Notes: a model not told the origin generated them from the letters alone. DNA of 64,000 nucleotides from Candidatus Thorarchaeota archaeon (GCA_011365025.1 RDOF01000006.1:62001-126000); one strand, 5' to 3'. Counted from the first letter of the stretch, positions 26,206 to 34,947 are shown. Translations and numbers: made by a program.

Positions 26206-27378
26206 CTAGAAATCGATTGGCACGCCATCAAACATTGCCTTGTAGATGTTTCTAATAATGCTGCTATCTGTATTTCGCGGACTCATTGTAATTGCCGCAT
26301 CCATCATGGTGTAGTCTACAAGCTTGTCAAGCCCTTCATTGAATCTCTTCTTCGTGACCTTTGCCGCCTTTAAGCTCGTAGGACTGCCCACCTTGTCCAT
26401 GAGTTGTCTGATTGCTTCCGCAAATTTCCTTGCTGCCGTTACAGGCTTCTTTCCCGTAATCCCAACAATAGCCGCCAGTTCAGAGTAGTACTTTGCTGTA
26501 TCTTCGTCCTTGCAGCAGTATTCAATTGTGTACGGCAGCGCCATTCCGACTGACAGGCCATGGTGAAGACGAAGGACAGAGCCAAGTGAATGTCCCAGGG
26601 AATGCGCTAGAGCAACCTGAGAATTGCTGAATGCCATTCCCGCAAGGCAGGCAGCAGCCTGCATCATTTGTCTGGCTTCCATGTCTGAGGTATCATCTAC
26701 CGATTTTGGAAGCCACTCAAAGACCAGTTTCACGGCTTTCATAGTACAACCATCTGAGAAAGCATTCTTCCAGGACGAAATGTAGGCTTCAACAGCATGA
26801 GTCAAGGCATCCATTCCGGTCCATGCGGTCAGATTCTTGGGCAAGTCTTTCACAAAAAACGGGTCAAGTATGGCAAGGTCCGGAACAAGCTCTGGATTAA
26901 TCGTCGCGAATTTGCGTCCAGATTCATCTTCTCGGATCACGATCGCCTTGGTCGCTTCTGAGCCTGTTCCTGAGGTTGTTGGTATGCAGACCAACTTAGC
27001 CTTCTCTCTGACTCCAAGCTCTTCGAACGGGTTAAGTGCGGTAAGGTCCATATCTGGCTGAGCATAGAGCGCCCATGCTGCCTTTGCTGTATCCATCACG
27101 CTTCCACCGCCCAATGCAATTATAGTGTCAGCACAGAAGTTCCTCATTCCCTCGGCAGCTTCACGAACGGTTGATATTCGCGGGTCTTGCTCTGCACAGT
27201 CCCAAACTGCAACATTCCACTGATTGTTGCTCAGAATCTGCACAACCTTCTCAACAAGCCCGAGCTGATTAATGACACTGTCTGTAACTATGAATGCGCT
27301 GTTTCCACGAAGTCGTTCGAGTTCCTCAATGGCATCTTCACCAAAGACAATCTTTGGTATATCGAATTCCCAAGACAT
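26206..27378 (-). CDS. iron-containing alcohol dehydrogenase
   Basis: A 390-residue group III alcohol dehydrogenase. The NAD(P) loop is in ALGGGSVMDTAKAAW (about 94-108) and PTTSGTGSEATKA, and the metal site uses the Asp and His of TGMDALTHAVEAY plus His residues of ALAHSLGHSLG and LRLHHG. These are the standard Asp-His-His-His ligands. It reduces aldehydes or oxidises alcohols in the cytoplasm. ATG 27378 has GGGTG six bases upstream and is preferred to the GTG at 27387. It is the first gene of a pair with the aldehyde ferredoxin oxidoreductase. Confidence 0.9.
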   Translation of the reverse strand: MSWEFDIPKIVFGEDAIEELERLRGNSAFIVTDSVINQLGLVEKVVQILSNNQWNVAVWDCAEQDPRISTVREAAEGMRNFCADTIIALGGGSVMDTAKAAWALYAQPDMDLTALNPFEELGVREKAKLVCIPTTSGTGSEATKAIVIREDESGRKFATINPELVPDLAILDPFFVKDLPKNLTAWTGMDALTHAVEAYISSWKNAFSDGCTMKAVKLVFEWLPKSVDDTSDMEARQMMQAAACLAGMAFSNSQVALAHSLGHSLGSVLRLHHGLSVGMALPYTIEYCCKDEDTAKYYSELAAIVGITGKKPVTAARKFAEAIRQLMDKVGSPTSLKAAKVTKKRFNEGLDKLVDYTMMDAAITMSPRNTDSSIIRNIYKAMFDGVPIDF

Positions 27379-27468
27379 ATTCAACACCCTACTTTATGAC
27401 ACCAAGTTCCATACTTGTCAATAGCCTGAGTACAAGTTATTTGAAAACATCCACTTATTTCTGACGCA

Positions 27469-28560
27469 CTACTTCTCATCAACAAATTTGGGTAGGTTTC
27501 GAAGGGTTGAGATGGCTTCCTCCACGATACCATCAATCAACGCCTTCACAGTCGGCATATCGGCAATCCTGCCAACTGCCTCTCCTCCAAACATCAGAGC
27601 GGTTTCCTCTTTTGAGTCAAGAAGGTCCTCAAAGCCTGTTCTTTCCAGTCTGAGAATCTCCTCATTGGAATCAATAGGTTCTCCGAGATAGAAGCGAGGC
27701 AAATCCTGAAGGGTCTGCTCTACTATCTCTTCAGCACGTCTATTTCTCAGAAATCTCATCGGGCCAAAGAGTCCCCTTCCCACAAGTGTATCCCTCTCCT
27801 CACGCGATATGATAGCTTGCTTCCATGTTGGCTCGAAGTCGCTCTCCTGAGTGGCAATAAGTCTGGTGCCCATTTGAATTCCGACAGCGCCAAGAGTCAA
27901 TGACGCAGCCAGAGTCTTCCCATCGCAGAATCCCCCTGCTGCGACAACCGGTGTCTTGACCGCTTTTGCCACAGCAGGTACTAGTACCATTGAGTGAACT
28001 GGGTCCCAAGACACATGAGCTCCTCCTTCATGTCCGGAAGCCACGATGATGTCTGCACCTGCCTTCTCTGCTTTCTTTGCATGGTAAACAGAAGGAACAA
28101 CATGAATCCAAATCAGGCCGTGTTTCTTCAGCTCCGCCCACGGGTTCGGGTTTCCTGCTGATGTGATTACTACCCTTAGAGACCGCTCTATATCGGAGTC
28201 TGCCGCCCGAGATTCAAGAACCTGCTCAGAGAACATCTGGGAGGCGAGGATGAATTCCGAGGCAACGGGGATGTTAACACCAAACACACCTCCTGACTGC
28301 CTTGTTTCTTTGGCAACTCTCTCAATTGACTTCCTAAGGATGACTACTGGAGGGTCGTTGCCAAAGAGCTTTACACCATCAACAGGGGCCGCATCTGGCA
28401 GGAGCGTTGCTGCCATGCCGATACTGCTAATTACACCAAGCGCTCCCGCATTTGAAACTGCAATTGCAAGATCCTCGGTCTTGTAGGGGCCCATTCCCCC
28501 TTGGAGGATCGGATGATTGATTTCTAGGATGTCACATAACTCTGTGCGAATGGAAGGCAT
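27469..28560 (-). CDS. nitronate monooxygenase family flavoprotein
   Basis: A 363-residue TIM-barrel flavoprotein of the 2-nitropropane dioxygenase / nitronate monooxygenase family. It shows NHPILQGGMG (about 15-24), AVSNAGALGVIS, ADIIVASGHEGGAHVSW (about 168-184), where the His pair lies near the flavin, and AAGGFCDGKTLAASLTLGAVGIQMGTR (the phosphate-binding loop). Members oxidise alkyl nitronates or act as enoyl-reductase-like enzymes. It lies in a run of minus-strand genes with an SCP2 protein upstream, consistent with a role in lipid or toxin metabolism, though this is only suggestive. Confidence 0.85.
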   Translation of the reverse strand: MPSIRTELCDILEINHPILQGGMGPYKTEDLAIAVSNAGALGVISSIGMAATLLPDAAPVDGVKLFGNDPPVVILRKSIERVAKETRQSGGVFGVNIPVASEFILASQMFSEQVLESRAADSDIERSLRVVITSAGNPNPWAELKKHGLIWIHVVPSVYHAKKAEKAGADIIVASGHEGGAHVSWDPVHSMVLVPAVAKAVKTPVVAAGGFCDGKTLAASLTLGAVGIQMGTRLIATQESDFEPTWKQAIISREERDTLVGRGLFGPMRFLRNRRAEEIVEQTLQDLPRFYLGEPIDSNEEILRLERTGFEDLLDSKEETALMFGGEAVGRIADMPTVKALIDGIVEEAISTLRNLPKFVDEK

Positions 28561-28620
28561 AGCCTCCTCGGAAGCTTCGGTGTCGTATTAAGTATGTGAT
28601 TCCCCGGGTCTTTTCACATG

Positions 28621-29046
28621 TTATTCATCGAGAAACTTAGTAGGAACCTTGGTAGTCGCATTGACAAGTTCCATAGCCGCCTTGGTGTACCGCATTATCT
28701 TGCCCATATCATTTCCCTTCCCAAGCTTGAATTTCCTCTGCATTAGACCTTTTATTGGATCAATCTTCTTGTCGAAGAGCAGTTTCCAATTCTTGTAGGG
28801 GCCAGAATAGGTGAACTCAGCTATATCATCAGGTCCTGCCATCCTCGCAGACCTGCATTTGCCATGCCACAGGTCCAAATAGAACCGGATGGAATCCTTG
28901 ATTATTTCCCCATCAGCTTCTATTTCAAACACGAAGTCTCCCTCCCAATCGTGAGCTGCGTCTTCGTATTCCTTGCTAGCATTCAAAACTTCCACGTACT
29001 TCTCAATCCATTCCTCTGTAGGAAAAACGAATTTCTTATCACCCAT
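28621..29046 (-). CDS. SCP2 sterol-carrier-like domain protein
   Basis: A 141-residue soluble protein with an SCP2-like core: DFVFEIEADGEIIKDSIRFYLDLWHGKCRSARM, followed by AEFTYSGPYKNWKLLFDKKIDPIKGLMQRKFKLGKGNDMGKIMRY, where the I-x-P-x-x-G-L/M-x-x-G/R-K-x-K/R-x-x-G pattern is the usual SCP2 end. SCP2 domains bind lipids or acyl-CoA. The start at 29046 has GGAGA ten bases upstream and gives MGDKKFVFP; the frame extends 34 codons further but without support. It lies between the PHP and nitronate monooxygenase genes on the same strand. Confidence 0.65.
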   Translation of the reverse strand: MGDKKFVFPTEEWIEKYVEVLNASKEYEDAAHDWEGDFVFEIEADGEIIKDSIRFYLDLWHGKCRSARMAGPDDIAEFTYSGPYKNWKLLFDKKIDPIKGLMQRKFKLGKGNDMGKIMRYTKAAMELVNATTKVPTKFLDE

Positions 29047-29140
29047 AGCAGCATTCTCCTGACTGCGTTTTGATCTAATGAAGGAACGGCATGAGAAAAG
29101 CCTTCTGGCTATCTGAAATCGGACAGTTTTGCATTGCGAT

Positions 29141-29791
29141 TTATGCATCTAGTAGCGGTAGATTCAGGGCACTTGCTAGTTTGAACTGGTCATCCAGTTT
29201 GCCAATAGCATCAATGCTATGAGAATCGCTTCCGAGGGTAAATAGACATCCTGCATCTCTTGCCGCTTCAAGGAACTCAATATGGACTGGCTCGTATCTC
29301 GCGCTGAGTTCAATTGCCACTCTTGCCTCTGCGAGGGCGTTTGCCACCTTCAGTCCTTCTTCATGCTTGTATGCAGAAAGATATCCATCCCAATGACCAA
29401 GGACGTCAAACCGTGCTATTCTAAGCGTCTTAAGCATTGTCGATGCCCACTGCTCCGGTCCGGATAACCAATGTACTGAACCTATCACAAAATCAAACTG
29501 CTCTGTCCCTCCGGCAACAGGTGCAAGCCCTCCATTTGATAGAATGTCAACCTCTGTTCCATCAAGTATCCTCATAGAGGGGAAGTCCTCTCTCAGGATG
29601 GCAATCTTGTGGCGCCGTTCCTTTATCATCCCGATACCTCCTCTTCGAGACCCCAATGATGGCCAGAAGTGGTCCGTTATCGCGATGCTTTCAAGACGAA
29701 TCTCAGAAGCCCTCTCCACAATTTGCGGAATGGTCGGAACCCCATCAGAAAAATTCGAGTGGATGTGGAGGTCGTACTGAGGCTTGTTCAT
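29141..29791 (-). CDS. PHP-domain phosphoesterase
   Basis: A 216-residue metal-dependent hydrolase of the PHP family. The motifs are DLHIHSNFSDG at the N-terminus, AITDHFWP, GTEVDI, GSVHWL, LGHWDGY and GSDSH near the C-terminus; together these supply the His/Asp/Glu ligands for two or three metal ions. Members include histidinol phosphatase and RNase/nucleotide phosphatases, so the substrate is not set. ATG 29791 is preferred; a GTG four codons upstream is also open. It is divergent from the oligoendopeptidase gene. Confidence 0.85.
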   Translation of the reverse strand: MNKPQYDLHIHSNFSDGVPTIPQIVERASEIRLESIAITDHFWPSLGSRRGGIGMIKERRHKIAILREDFPSMRILDGTEVDILSNGGLAPVAGGTEQFDFVIGSVHWLSGPEQWASTMLKTLRIARFDVLGHWDGYLSAYKHEEGLKVANALAEARVAIELSARYEPVHIEFLEAARDAGCLFTLGSDSHSIDAIGKLDDQFKLASALNLPLLDA

Positions 29792-29816
29792 TGTTGAAAC
29801 CACGGCAGGACCACCC

Positions 29817-29826
29817 GAATATAACT
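29817..29826 (+). promoter_or_regulatory. TATA-like box before the oligoendopeptidase gene
   Basis: A ccgaatataact stretch lies 37-46 bases before the ATG at 29863 in the short divergent gap. The ATG is also preceded by a GGGGAG Shine-Dalgarno-like element. Confidence 0.45.
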
Positions 29827-29862
29827 TAGCGCCTAAGGGATGCCTGTCATGGGGAGATTTTT

Positions 29863-31686
29863 ATGGAGGGCCAAGTTTCGCGAACTCAGGTTGCAATGAT
29901 GTCTGATGACGATATGTCTTGGGACCTTTCTCCGGTTGTCAGTGGTACCTCTCCGGAGGAAGTTCATGAGCTGCTCCAGCGGGTGATTGCGGAAACTGAG
30001 GCCTTCTCTGCGAAATACTTGGACAAAATCGAATCAATGAAGCCCGAAACGCTCAAGAAGGTAATCGAGGAATTCGAAAGTTTCTTTGTTCAGTTCTCTG
30101 ATTTGAGTCTTTACTGCAGGTTGAGCTTCTCCGCAAACAGCGAGGATGGGGTTGCTGTTCAGCTCAACCAATGGGGCCAAGAAGCACGTGCAAGGTTTGA
30201 GCAACTCACAACACCTTTTCAGTTTCGCTTGGGACGAATTGCTCATCAATCAAAAGAGCTGGTCCAGGACCCCGCCTTGGCTCGATATCGACATTATCTT
30301 GAGAAACTGGCCGCATGGGCGCCATACCAGCTGTCCGAGGAGGAAGAGAAGATAATCGTTGCAAAGGACCTCTATGGCATACAGCTCTTTCAAGAACTCA
30401 GACAAACGTGGGTTTCCAAGAAGAAGTATGAAGTGGAGATAGATGGCGAGAAGAGGACTCTTCCATATTCCTCTCTCAGTGCACTAAGGATGAACCCCGA
30501 CCGAGAGGTGAGAAAGATGGCATCCGCATTGGAGTACAGGAGCTACCATGACGATAGCCTTCTTCATGCATATGCTCTGCGTTCAATCTGTGCCGACCAT
30601 CTATCCATGACCAAGAAACGTGGAATGCCATCACCCATGACGCAGAGCCTGCTTGACCAAGATGTAGATGAGAGGACGATAGAGAGTCTGCTTTCTGCTA
30701 TCAAGAACACGGCTGATAAGTATCAGGAATTTCTCAAGTTGAAGGCAAAGATTCTGGGTCTTGAAAAACTAGCAGGTTATGATGTTATTGCGCCAATGAT
30801 TACGAAATCAACATGGTCTTTGGATTGGGCTAATGCTAGGCAGCTGGTTGTTGATGCCTATACTTCATTCGATAAAGAAATGGGTTCAATTGTGAAGGAC
30901 ATGTTTGATGGAAACCGAGTTGATGCGGCCAGCCGTGTTGGGAAGCGAAGCGGCGCTTTCTGTGCCTCTTGGCTCAAGAATAAGACCTCCTTCGTGCAGA
31001 CAACGTACGACAAGTCCCTGAATGATTTATCCACCCTTGCTCACGAGAATGGGCATGCGGTTCAGGGGCACTACGCCCAGCATGCGCAGAGCCCTCTAAG
31101 CAAGTCCCCTGGTCACTGTTTGGCGGAAATGGGGAGTGTCTTTGGAGAACTATTGCTCTCGGAAAGAATGCTGAATCTAGCTGAATCGAAGGAACAGAAA
31201 CTCGAAATTCTTGGGGAGTTGCTGACTCGGTTCTTCTATGTGGTCTATTATGTAGGTGTAAGAGTACTTTTCGAGAAGAGTGTGTATGAACGGATTGCTG
31301 CGGGAGACATGATCGATGCCAATACTGCCTGCTCTCTATGGAGCGGAGCCAAAGCCAGCATTTTTGGCGACAGTGTTGATTGGGAAGCAGCTGAGTATAT
31401 TGACTATGAATGGGCACGAATTCCTCATTTCTATATTCCCAATTTCCGCTTCTACAACTACAGCTATTCATTTGCTCAGATGCTTGTCTTTGCTCTCTAC
31501 GAGGCTTACAAACAGGAAGGGCCCACCTTTGCGAAACGATTCAAGGAACTCCTCTCGAAGGGTGGCAGTCAGAGTCCTCATGACCAACTGCTGGAATTTG
31601 GCTATGATATCTCCGACCCGGCATTCTGGGAACTGGGAGCCAAGCAGGCGGAACGCTTCCTCGATGAGCTGAGAGAACTCCTTTGA
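29863..31686 (+). CDS. M3-family oligoendopeptidase F-like
   Basis: A 607-residue zinc metallopeptidase. The zinc-binding HExxH is at about residues 394-398 (LAHENGHAVQGH), with the third ligand Glu about 25 residues later in CLAEMGSVFGE. The N-terminal helices (about 60-180) and the C-terminal FYNYSYSFAQMLVFALYEAY (about 529-548) match the PepF subfamily, which trims short peptides in the cytoplasm. Length is the family norm. The start at ATG 29863 has GGGGAG upstream; Met12 and Met13 are alternatives. Confidence 0.9.
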   Translation: MEGQVSRTQVAMMSDDDMSWDLSPVVSGTSPEEVHELLQRVIAETEAFSAKYLDKIESMKPETLKKVIEEFESFFVQFSDLSLYCRLSFSANSEDGVAVQLNQWGQEARARFEQLTTPFQFRLGRIAHQSKELVQDPALARYRHYLEKLAAWAPYQLSEEEEKIIVAKDLYGIQLFQELRQTWVSKKKYEVEIDGEKRTLPYSSLSALRMNPDREVRKMASALEYRSYHDDSLLHAYALRSICADHLSMTKKRGMPSPMTQSLLDQDVDERTIESLLSAIKNTADKYQEFLKLKAKILGLEKLAGYDVIAPMITKSTWSLDWANARQLVVDAYTSFDKEMGSIVKDMFDGNRVDAASRVGKRSGAFCASWLKNKTSFVQTTYDKSLNDLSTLAHENGHAVQGHYAQHAQSPLSKSPGHCLAEMGSVFGELLLSERMLNLAESKEQKLEILGELLTRFFYVVYYVGVRVLFEKSVYERIAAGDMIDANTACSLWSGAKASIFGDSVDWEAAEYIDYEWARIPHFYIPNFRFYNYSYSFAQMLVFALYEAYKQEGPTFAKRFKELLSKGGSQSPHDQLLEFGYDISDPAFWELGAKQAERFLDELRELL

Positions 31687-31864
31687 TCTCAAGAGAAACC
31701 TAGGCCCCACACAATCCAATTCAGCTGCTTTGAAGATAGCCATTATTAGGAATTCTGCTAGGTTTTACATGATAATTCAGGCTTCTTAGACAGACGAAAT
31801 CTATTGAAGCAGTCAAAATTACCTAGTAGGGCCTTCTTTGGTCCTTCTACTCCTCTCTCTCACG

Positions 31865-31896
31865 GGGCCCGTAATGCCAGCAATCGCACCGGGCCC
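31865..31896. repeat. GC-rich inverted repeat between convergent genes
   Basis: GGGCCCG at 31865-31871 and CGGGCCC at 31890-31896 form perfect 7-base arms with an 18-base loop. It sits between the convergent ends of the oligoendopeptidase gene and the surface-protein gene, so a shared transcription-termination or RNA 3'-end hairpin is possible. The flanks are only moderately T-rich. Nothing else was seen in 31687-31942. Confidence 0.4.
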
Positions 31897-31942
31897 ATTT
31901 ACTGGATATTGAGCATTAAGAGGCAATTCATTACTTCTGTAC

Positions 31943-33991
31943 TTAGGTTCCTGCTTTGAACTTGGTCTTACCAATCAGTACTCCCAGCACAATTCCCCCT
32001 GCGGCAGCGCCCATAATCCCTATCAGTGTGAAGGTAACGTCAACATTCCCTGGTTGACCAAGTTCGGTGATGGTTACTGATACAGGAGACTCGCCATTAC
32101 CATAAACTAGGAATGCATGCATACCGCTAGATACTATGTAGTAGACTTTGTATCTAACATCTTCGTTTGCTTGCCATGGGATGTAGAGCCACGAACTTTC
32201 GAACTGACCAGTTAATCGAAACCCGCTTTCGTTGTATAGATTGCATTCTGCATAGCTACTTCCATTTATTGCCGCCAATTCAATCCTATATGTATGGCCA
32301 CCTTCAAGTCTTACTCGAAGCGCAACAGGCTGATTCTCTATGCATTCAATCCCTTGAGTAACATCTAGTGTCGCATTGTAATATGTTTCTGCCCGGACTG
32401 AAATCTCGACTTCTCCCGACAGTAGCCTGCGATAGGGGATTTCTCCAGCTTCTTCGATATCCGGTACACGAATCAGAAGCCAACGATCTCCTGGTATCGA
32501 TTGATATACCAAATGCGACTGGGTTTCACCAAGGCCATACGTTTCCCAATCCACGCTGAATTCATAGCTTTGCCCTCTTTCCACGTATGCTCTGCCTCTG
32601 CCATCCAACCATGGTCGTTGATAGTAGAGGTACTGCTGCTCAGAGCCTCTAGACCCGAAGAAATCGTATGACGTGCCAAGACCAGTGGGGTACGATTGGT
32701 GATGTTCCACGGTTATGTTGTATACAACTAATCCTTCAAGATTGGTCAATTTAAGTAGGTGCCAGTACGGCCCAATGTCATTATCAAGCAGTTTTCTAAT
32801 GCTCTCTGAAGCTGTTATTCGTGGGCTTTCCTCACCTTCACTAATGGTTACTGTAACGTCTCCATTGCCCGCGATGGCGACCAGCTCAAGCACCAGCTTC
32901 GAATGGTCTATTAAGTCGCCATTCCATGATGTACCAAGAACCGGCCGGGACCTACGTGTACTCTCATCATTCCAATCAGAATACAGAGAGTATTGACCCC
33001 AAAAAACAAGGTCCGTAACATTCTCTTCTTCCCCATATCCCCACTCGGAGAAGTCAAGACTCGTAAGTCCAGATGCGGGTCCCTTATGAATTCTGAAAGA
33101 AACATCCAGAGTTGACTCACAAGTGGCCGAGATTGCATAGTGAACGCCTTCCTGAAGGCTAATCTGATAGAACCTTCTACGTTGCGATTCCGCTGCTTGC
33201 AGCATTTGAACTTCTATTGGCTGGCTGGGACGTAGGATTTCCAATTCTGTGAGCTCGAAGTAGGCTGTCGCGCTCATTCCTACTGCCGAAGAACTAGCCA
33301 AGCAAAAGTAGTACTCTGGCGCTTCAAGAAGAACTACGTTTGTCTGGTTGGAAGTACTAGCGCCGAAGCTTTGAAGCAGACCGTTCTTCTCGTAGAAGCT
33401 CCATTGCACAGTTCGTGTGACATTCATTTCAATTCTGAATTCATAAGCTTGCATTGTGGGAAGTATTCCGCTTATTCCAGTTCTCAAGAGAAACCATTTC
33501 TGATCTCCTGTCTGGTGAAAGTCACATGATAGTGGCCGGCCAATTATTGCACTATCTATCTGTGATAGCAGGTCAAACCGCATCACATAAGCTGCTGGGA
33601 AAATCGCCTCCCACCAAAGCTCACCGTATAGTGCGATTTGATATGTGTACTGCTCTCCCAGTTGGTCTGGGCGAATCTCGATGATCCTCGACCCATTGGA
33701 GGTTACTGAGGACCCTCCTGAGAAAGGAAGTCCTCCTTCATAAAATCTGAAGTAAGCCACAACTGGGGTTTCTCCTTGAGATTCAATGCTGAAATTGTAA
33801 AGGCCTGGGGATGTGATTTCTATACCGTAGAAGTCCTTGTCGTTGTCTGTAGTCAATACTCCCATAACGATATCGCCAGGATAGATTAAATCTCCGGGCG
33901 ACTGCGCACTAGCTGGCTCAGAAGGTAGAATGGCTGGCAGGACGCATGAGAGTATGAGCAGAAGAAGGACAGACCATTTTCTAGGCTTCAG
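31943..33991 (-). CDS. secreted, membrane-anchored surface protein with apparent non-AUG start
   Basis: The protein (about 682 residues) has a clear signal peptide: a KPRK N-region, the hydrophobic WSVLLLLILSCVLPAILP, and an ASA cleavage site. Several beta-rich repeats follow, with YYFCLASSSAVGMSATAYFEL and YSFSIESQGETPVVAY-like strands resembling bacterial pre-peptidase C-terminal domains. It ends with a TM segment (VTFTLIGIMGAAAGGIVLGVLIG) and a short basic tail. The first in-frame ATG (33865) lies after the signal peptide. Upstream of the signal the frame reads TAA-GGA-GGG-AGA-ATT-CTG-AAG, with GGAGG ahead of ATT/CTG, so CTG 33991 or ATT 33994 is the only available start. Function is unknown; it is probably cell-surface. 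Confidence 0.65.
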   Translation of the reverse strand: MKPRKWSVLLLLILSCVLPAILPSEPASAQSPGDLIYPGDIVMGVLTTDNDKDFYGIEITSPGLYNFSIESQGETPVVAYFRFYEGGLPFSGGSSVTSNGSRIIEIRPDQLGEQYTYQIALYGELWWEAIFPAAYVMRFDLLSQIDSAIIGRPLSCDFHQTGDQKWFLLRTGISGILPTMQAYEFRIEMNVTRTVQWSFYEKNGLLQSFGASTSNQTNVVLLEAPEYYFCLASSSAVGMSATAYFELTELEILRPSQPIEVQMLQAAESQRRRFYQISLQEGVHYAISATCESTLDVSFRIHKGPASGLTSLDFSEWGYGEEENVTDLVFWGQYSLYSDWNDESTRRSRPVLGTSWNGDLIDHSKLVLELVAIAGNGDVTVTISEGEESPRITASESIRKLLDNDIGPYWHLLKLTNLEGLVVYNITVEHHQSYPTGLGTSYDFFGSRGSEQQYLYYQRPWLDGRGRAYVERGQSYEFSVDWETYGLGETQSHLVYQSIPGDRWLLIRVPDIEEAGEIPYRRLLSGEVEISVRAETYYNATLDVTQGIECIENQPVALRVRLEGGHTYRIELAAINGSSYAECNLYNESGFRLTGQFESSWLYIPWQANEDVRYKVYYIVSSGMHAFLVYGNGESPVSVTITELGQPGNVDVTFTLIGIMGAAAGGIVLGVLIGKTKFKAGT

Positions 33992-34110
33992 AATTCTCCC
34001 TCCTTATACTTCGCAGTACTGATGCGATACTGTCCTATTATGTCTGTTGAACTTGGTACGAGATTTGGACCATGTTCTTAGTTATTAGCATCAGTGTTTC
34101 TACCATCGAC

Positions 34111-34202
34111 AGGTGAATAGGTTTCCATATGGTATGTATCTGCCACTGCGTAACTTCTCTCAGACAACTCCCCAGCGGTTTCTTGCCTAACCCTATTCAC
34201 CT
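34111..34202. repeat. long-loop inverted repeat, possible small-RNA or terminator stem
   Basis: AGGTGAATAGG at 34111-34121 pairs perfectly with CCTATTCACCT at 34192-34202; allowing one mismatch the stem is 14 bases. About 70 bases lie between the arms, including the palindrome ccatatgg. The right arm is followed by T-rich ctctcctctttttctc. This lies in the 345-base gap between the surface-protein gene and the next gene, so it could be an independent small RNA or a terminator. No coding frame explains it. Confidence 0.35.
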
Positions 34203-34258
34203 CTCCTCTTTTTCTCTTGTGGCCCGCAATTCATCGACATGCGTTGGCTTTGAACGGC

Positions 34259-34317
34259 AATTTTATATGGTTTTGCGTAACGTTATGAATCAGAACGTTA
34301 CGGTTTTCCGTAACGTA
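34259..34317 (+). promoter_or_regulatory. TATA box plus triple CGTAACGT operator
   Basis: The TATA box is aattttatatgg at 34259-34270. Immediately downstream are CGTAACGTT (34276-34284), its exact reverse complement AACGTTACG (34294-34302), and a third copy CGTAACGTA (34309-34317). The copies overlap the expected transcription start, the typical position for an archaeal repressor that blocks RNA polymerase recruitment. The regulated gene begins at ATG 34337. Confidence 0.6.
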
Positions 34318-34336
34318 TCTCTTGTAGGTTGGAAAA

Positions 34337-34765
34337 ATGGAGAAATTCGCGTTGTCGTTGAATGAGCCTGCCGGTGAACTTGTGCCACCGGCGAATCTGT
34401 TGCCGTCCGAAATCAGCACGCATGTGATGAAAGACGCAGAAATTCAGACGAGCGTAGGACTAGTCAACCCTGTGATCGAGCCTATCAATGTAGTAGCTAG
34501 AACCCCTTTTCATTATGGAGTGTTTCTGCGTATTATGGTGGGTTTGGCTGCAGCCATACTTCTGCTTGTCCCTCTTGCTTCACTGCCCGGACTAATAGTG
34601 GCAGTACTGCCGCTCGAGATTTATGTGATAGGTCTGGTCTATGATGGTGTACTCATGGTGCGTTCAAAGAACGAAGACCGCTCCGAAGTGCCTGAAATAG
34701 AGAAAGCCACAGAGGAATGCGAGAAAGGTCGCGTTCGTGTCTACGGCGCTCGTTTGCTGCCATAG
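34337..34765 (+). CDS. small membrane protein of unknown function
   Basis: A 142-residue protein with a 60-residue polar N-terminal part, two hydrophobic segments (FLRIMVGLAAAILLLVPLASL and LIVAVLPLEIYVIGLVYDGVLM, about 66-108) and a charged tail. No family is recognised. It is supported by the promoter and triple operator just upstream (34259-34317), a plausible ATG, and the absence of any other gene here. It may be a small envelope protein controlled by the nearby HTH regulators. Codon use looks like the neighbours. Confidence 0.5.
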   Translation: MEKFALSLNEPAGELVPPANLLPSEISTHVMKDAEIQTSVGLVNPVIEPINVVARTPFHYGVFLRIMVGLAAAILLLVPLASLPGLIVAVLPLEIYVIGLVYDGVLMVRSKNEDRSEVPEIEKATEECEKGRVRVYGARLLP

Positions 34766-34856
34766 TTTGGGGTTGATGGAAATGATCAGGATTCGGTCGA
34801 AGACGAAGCATTGCCTCACACAATTCCTCCTGCAAATCTCTCTGTCTTCGCTTATC

Positions 34857-34920
34857 GTGCTGACGAGGCTAGGTCCCTCTTTGGATTTTGCACTCACACA
34901 TACTCAAGCCTCGTCAGCAC
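34857..34920. repeat. perfect 14-base inverted repeat before the membrane-protein gene
   Basis: GTGCTGACGAGGCT at 34857-34870 is the exact reverse complement of AGCCTCGTCAGCAC at 34907-34920, with 36 bases between. It ends 27 bases before the likely start codon of the next gene. Its length and position suggest a regulator-binding pair, or an RNA hairpin that controls translation of the membrane protein. Confidence 0.5.
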
Positions 34921-34947
34921 ACACATACATAGTTGATGGTGATAATC

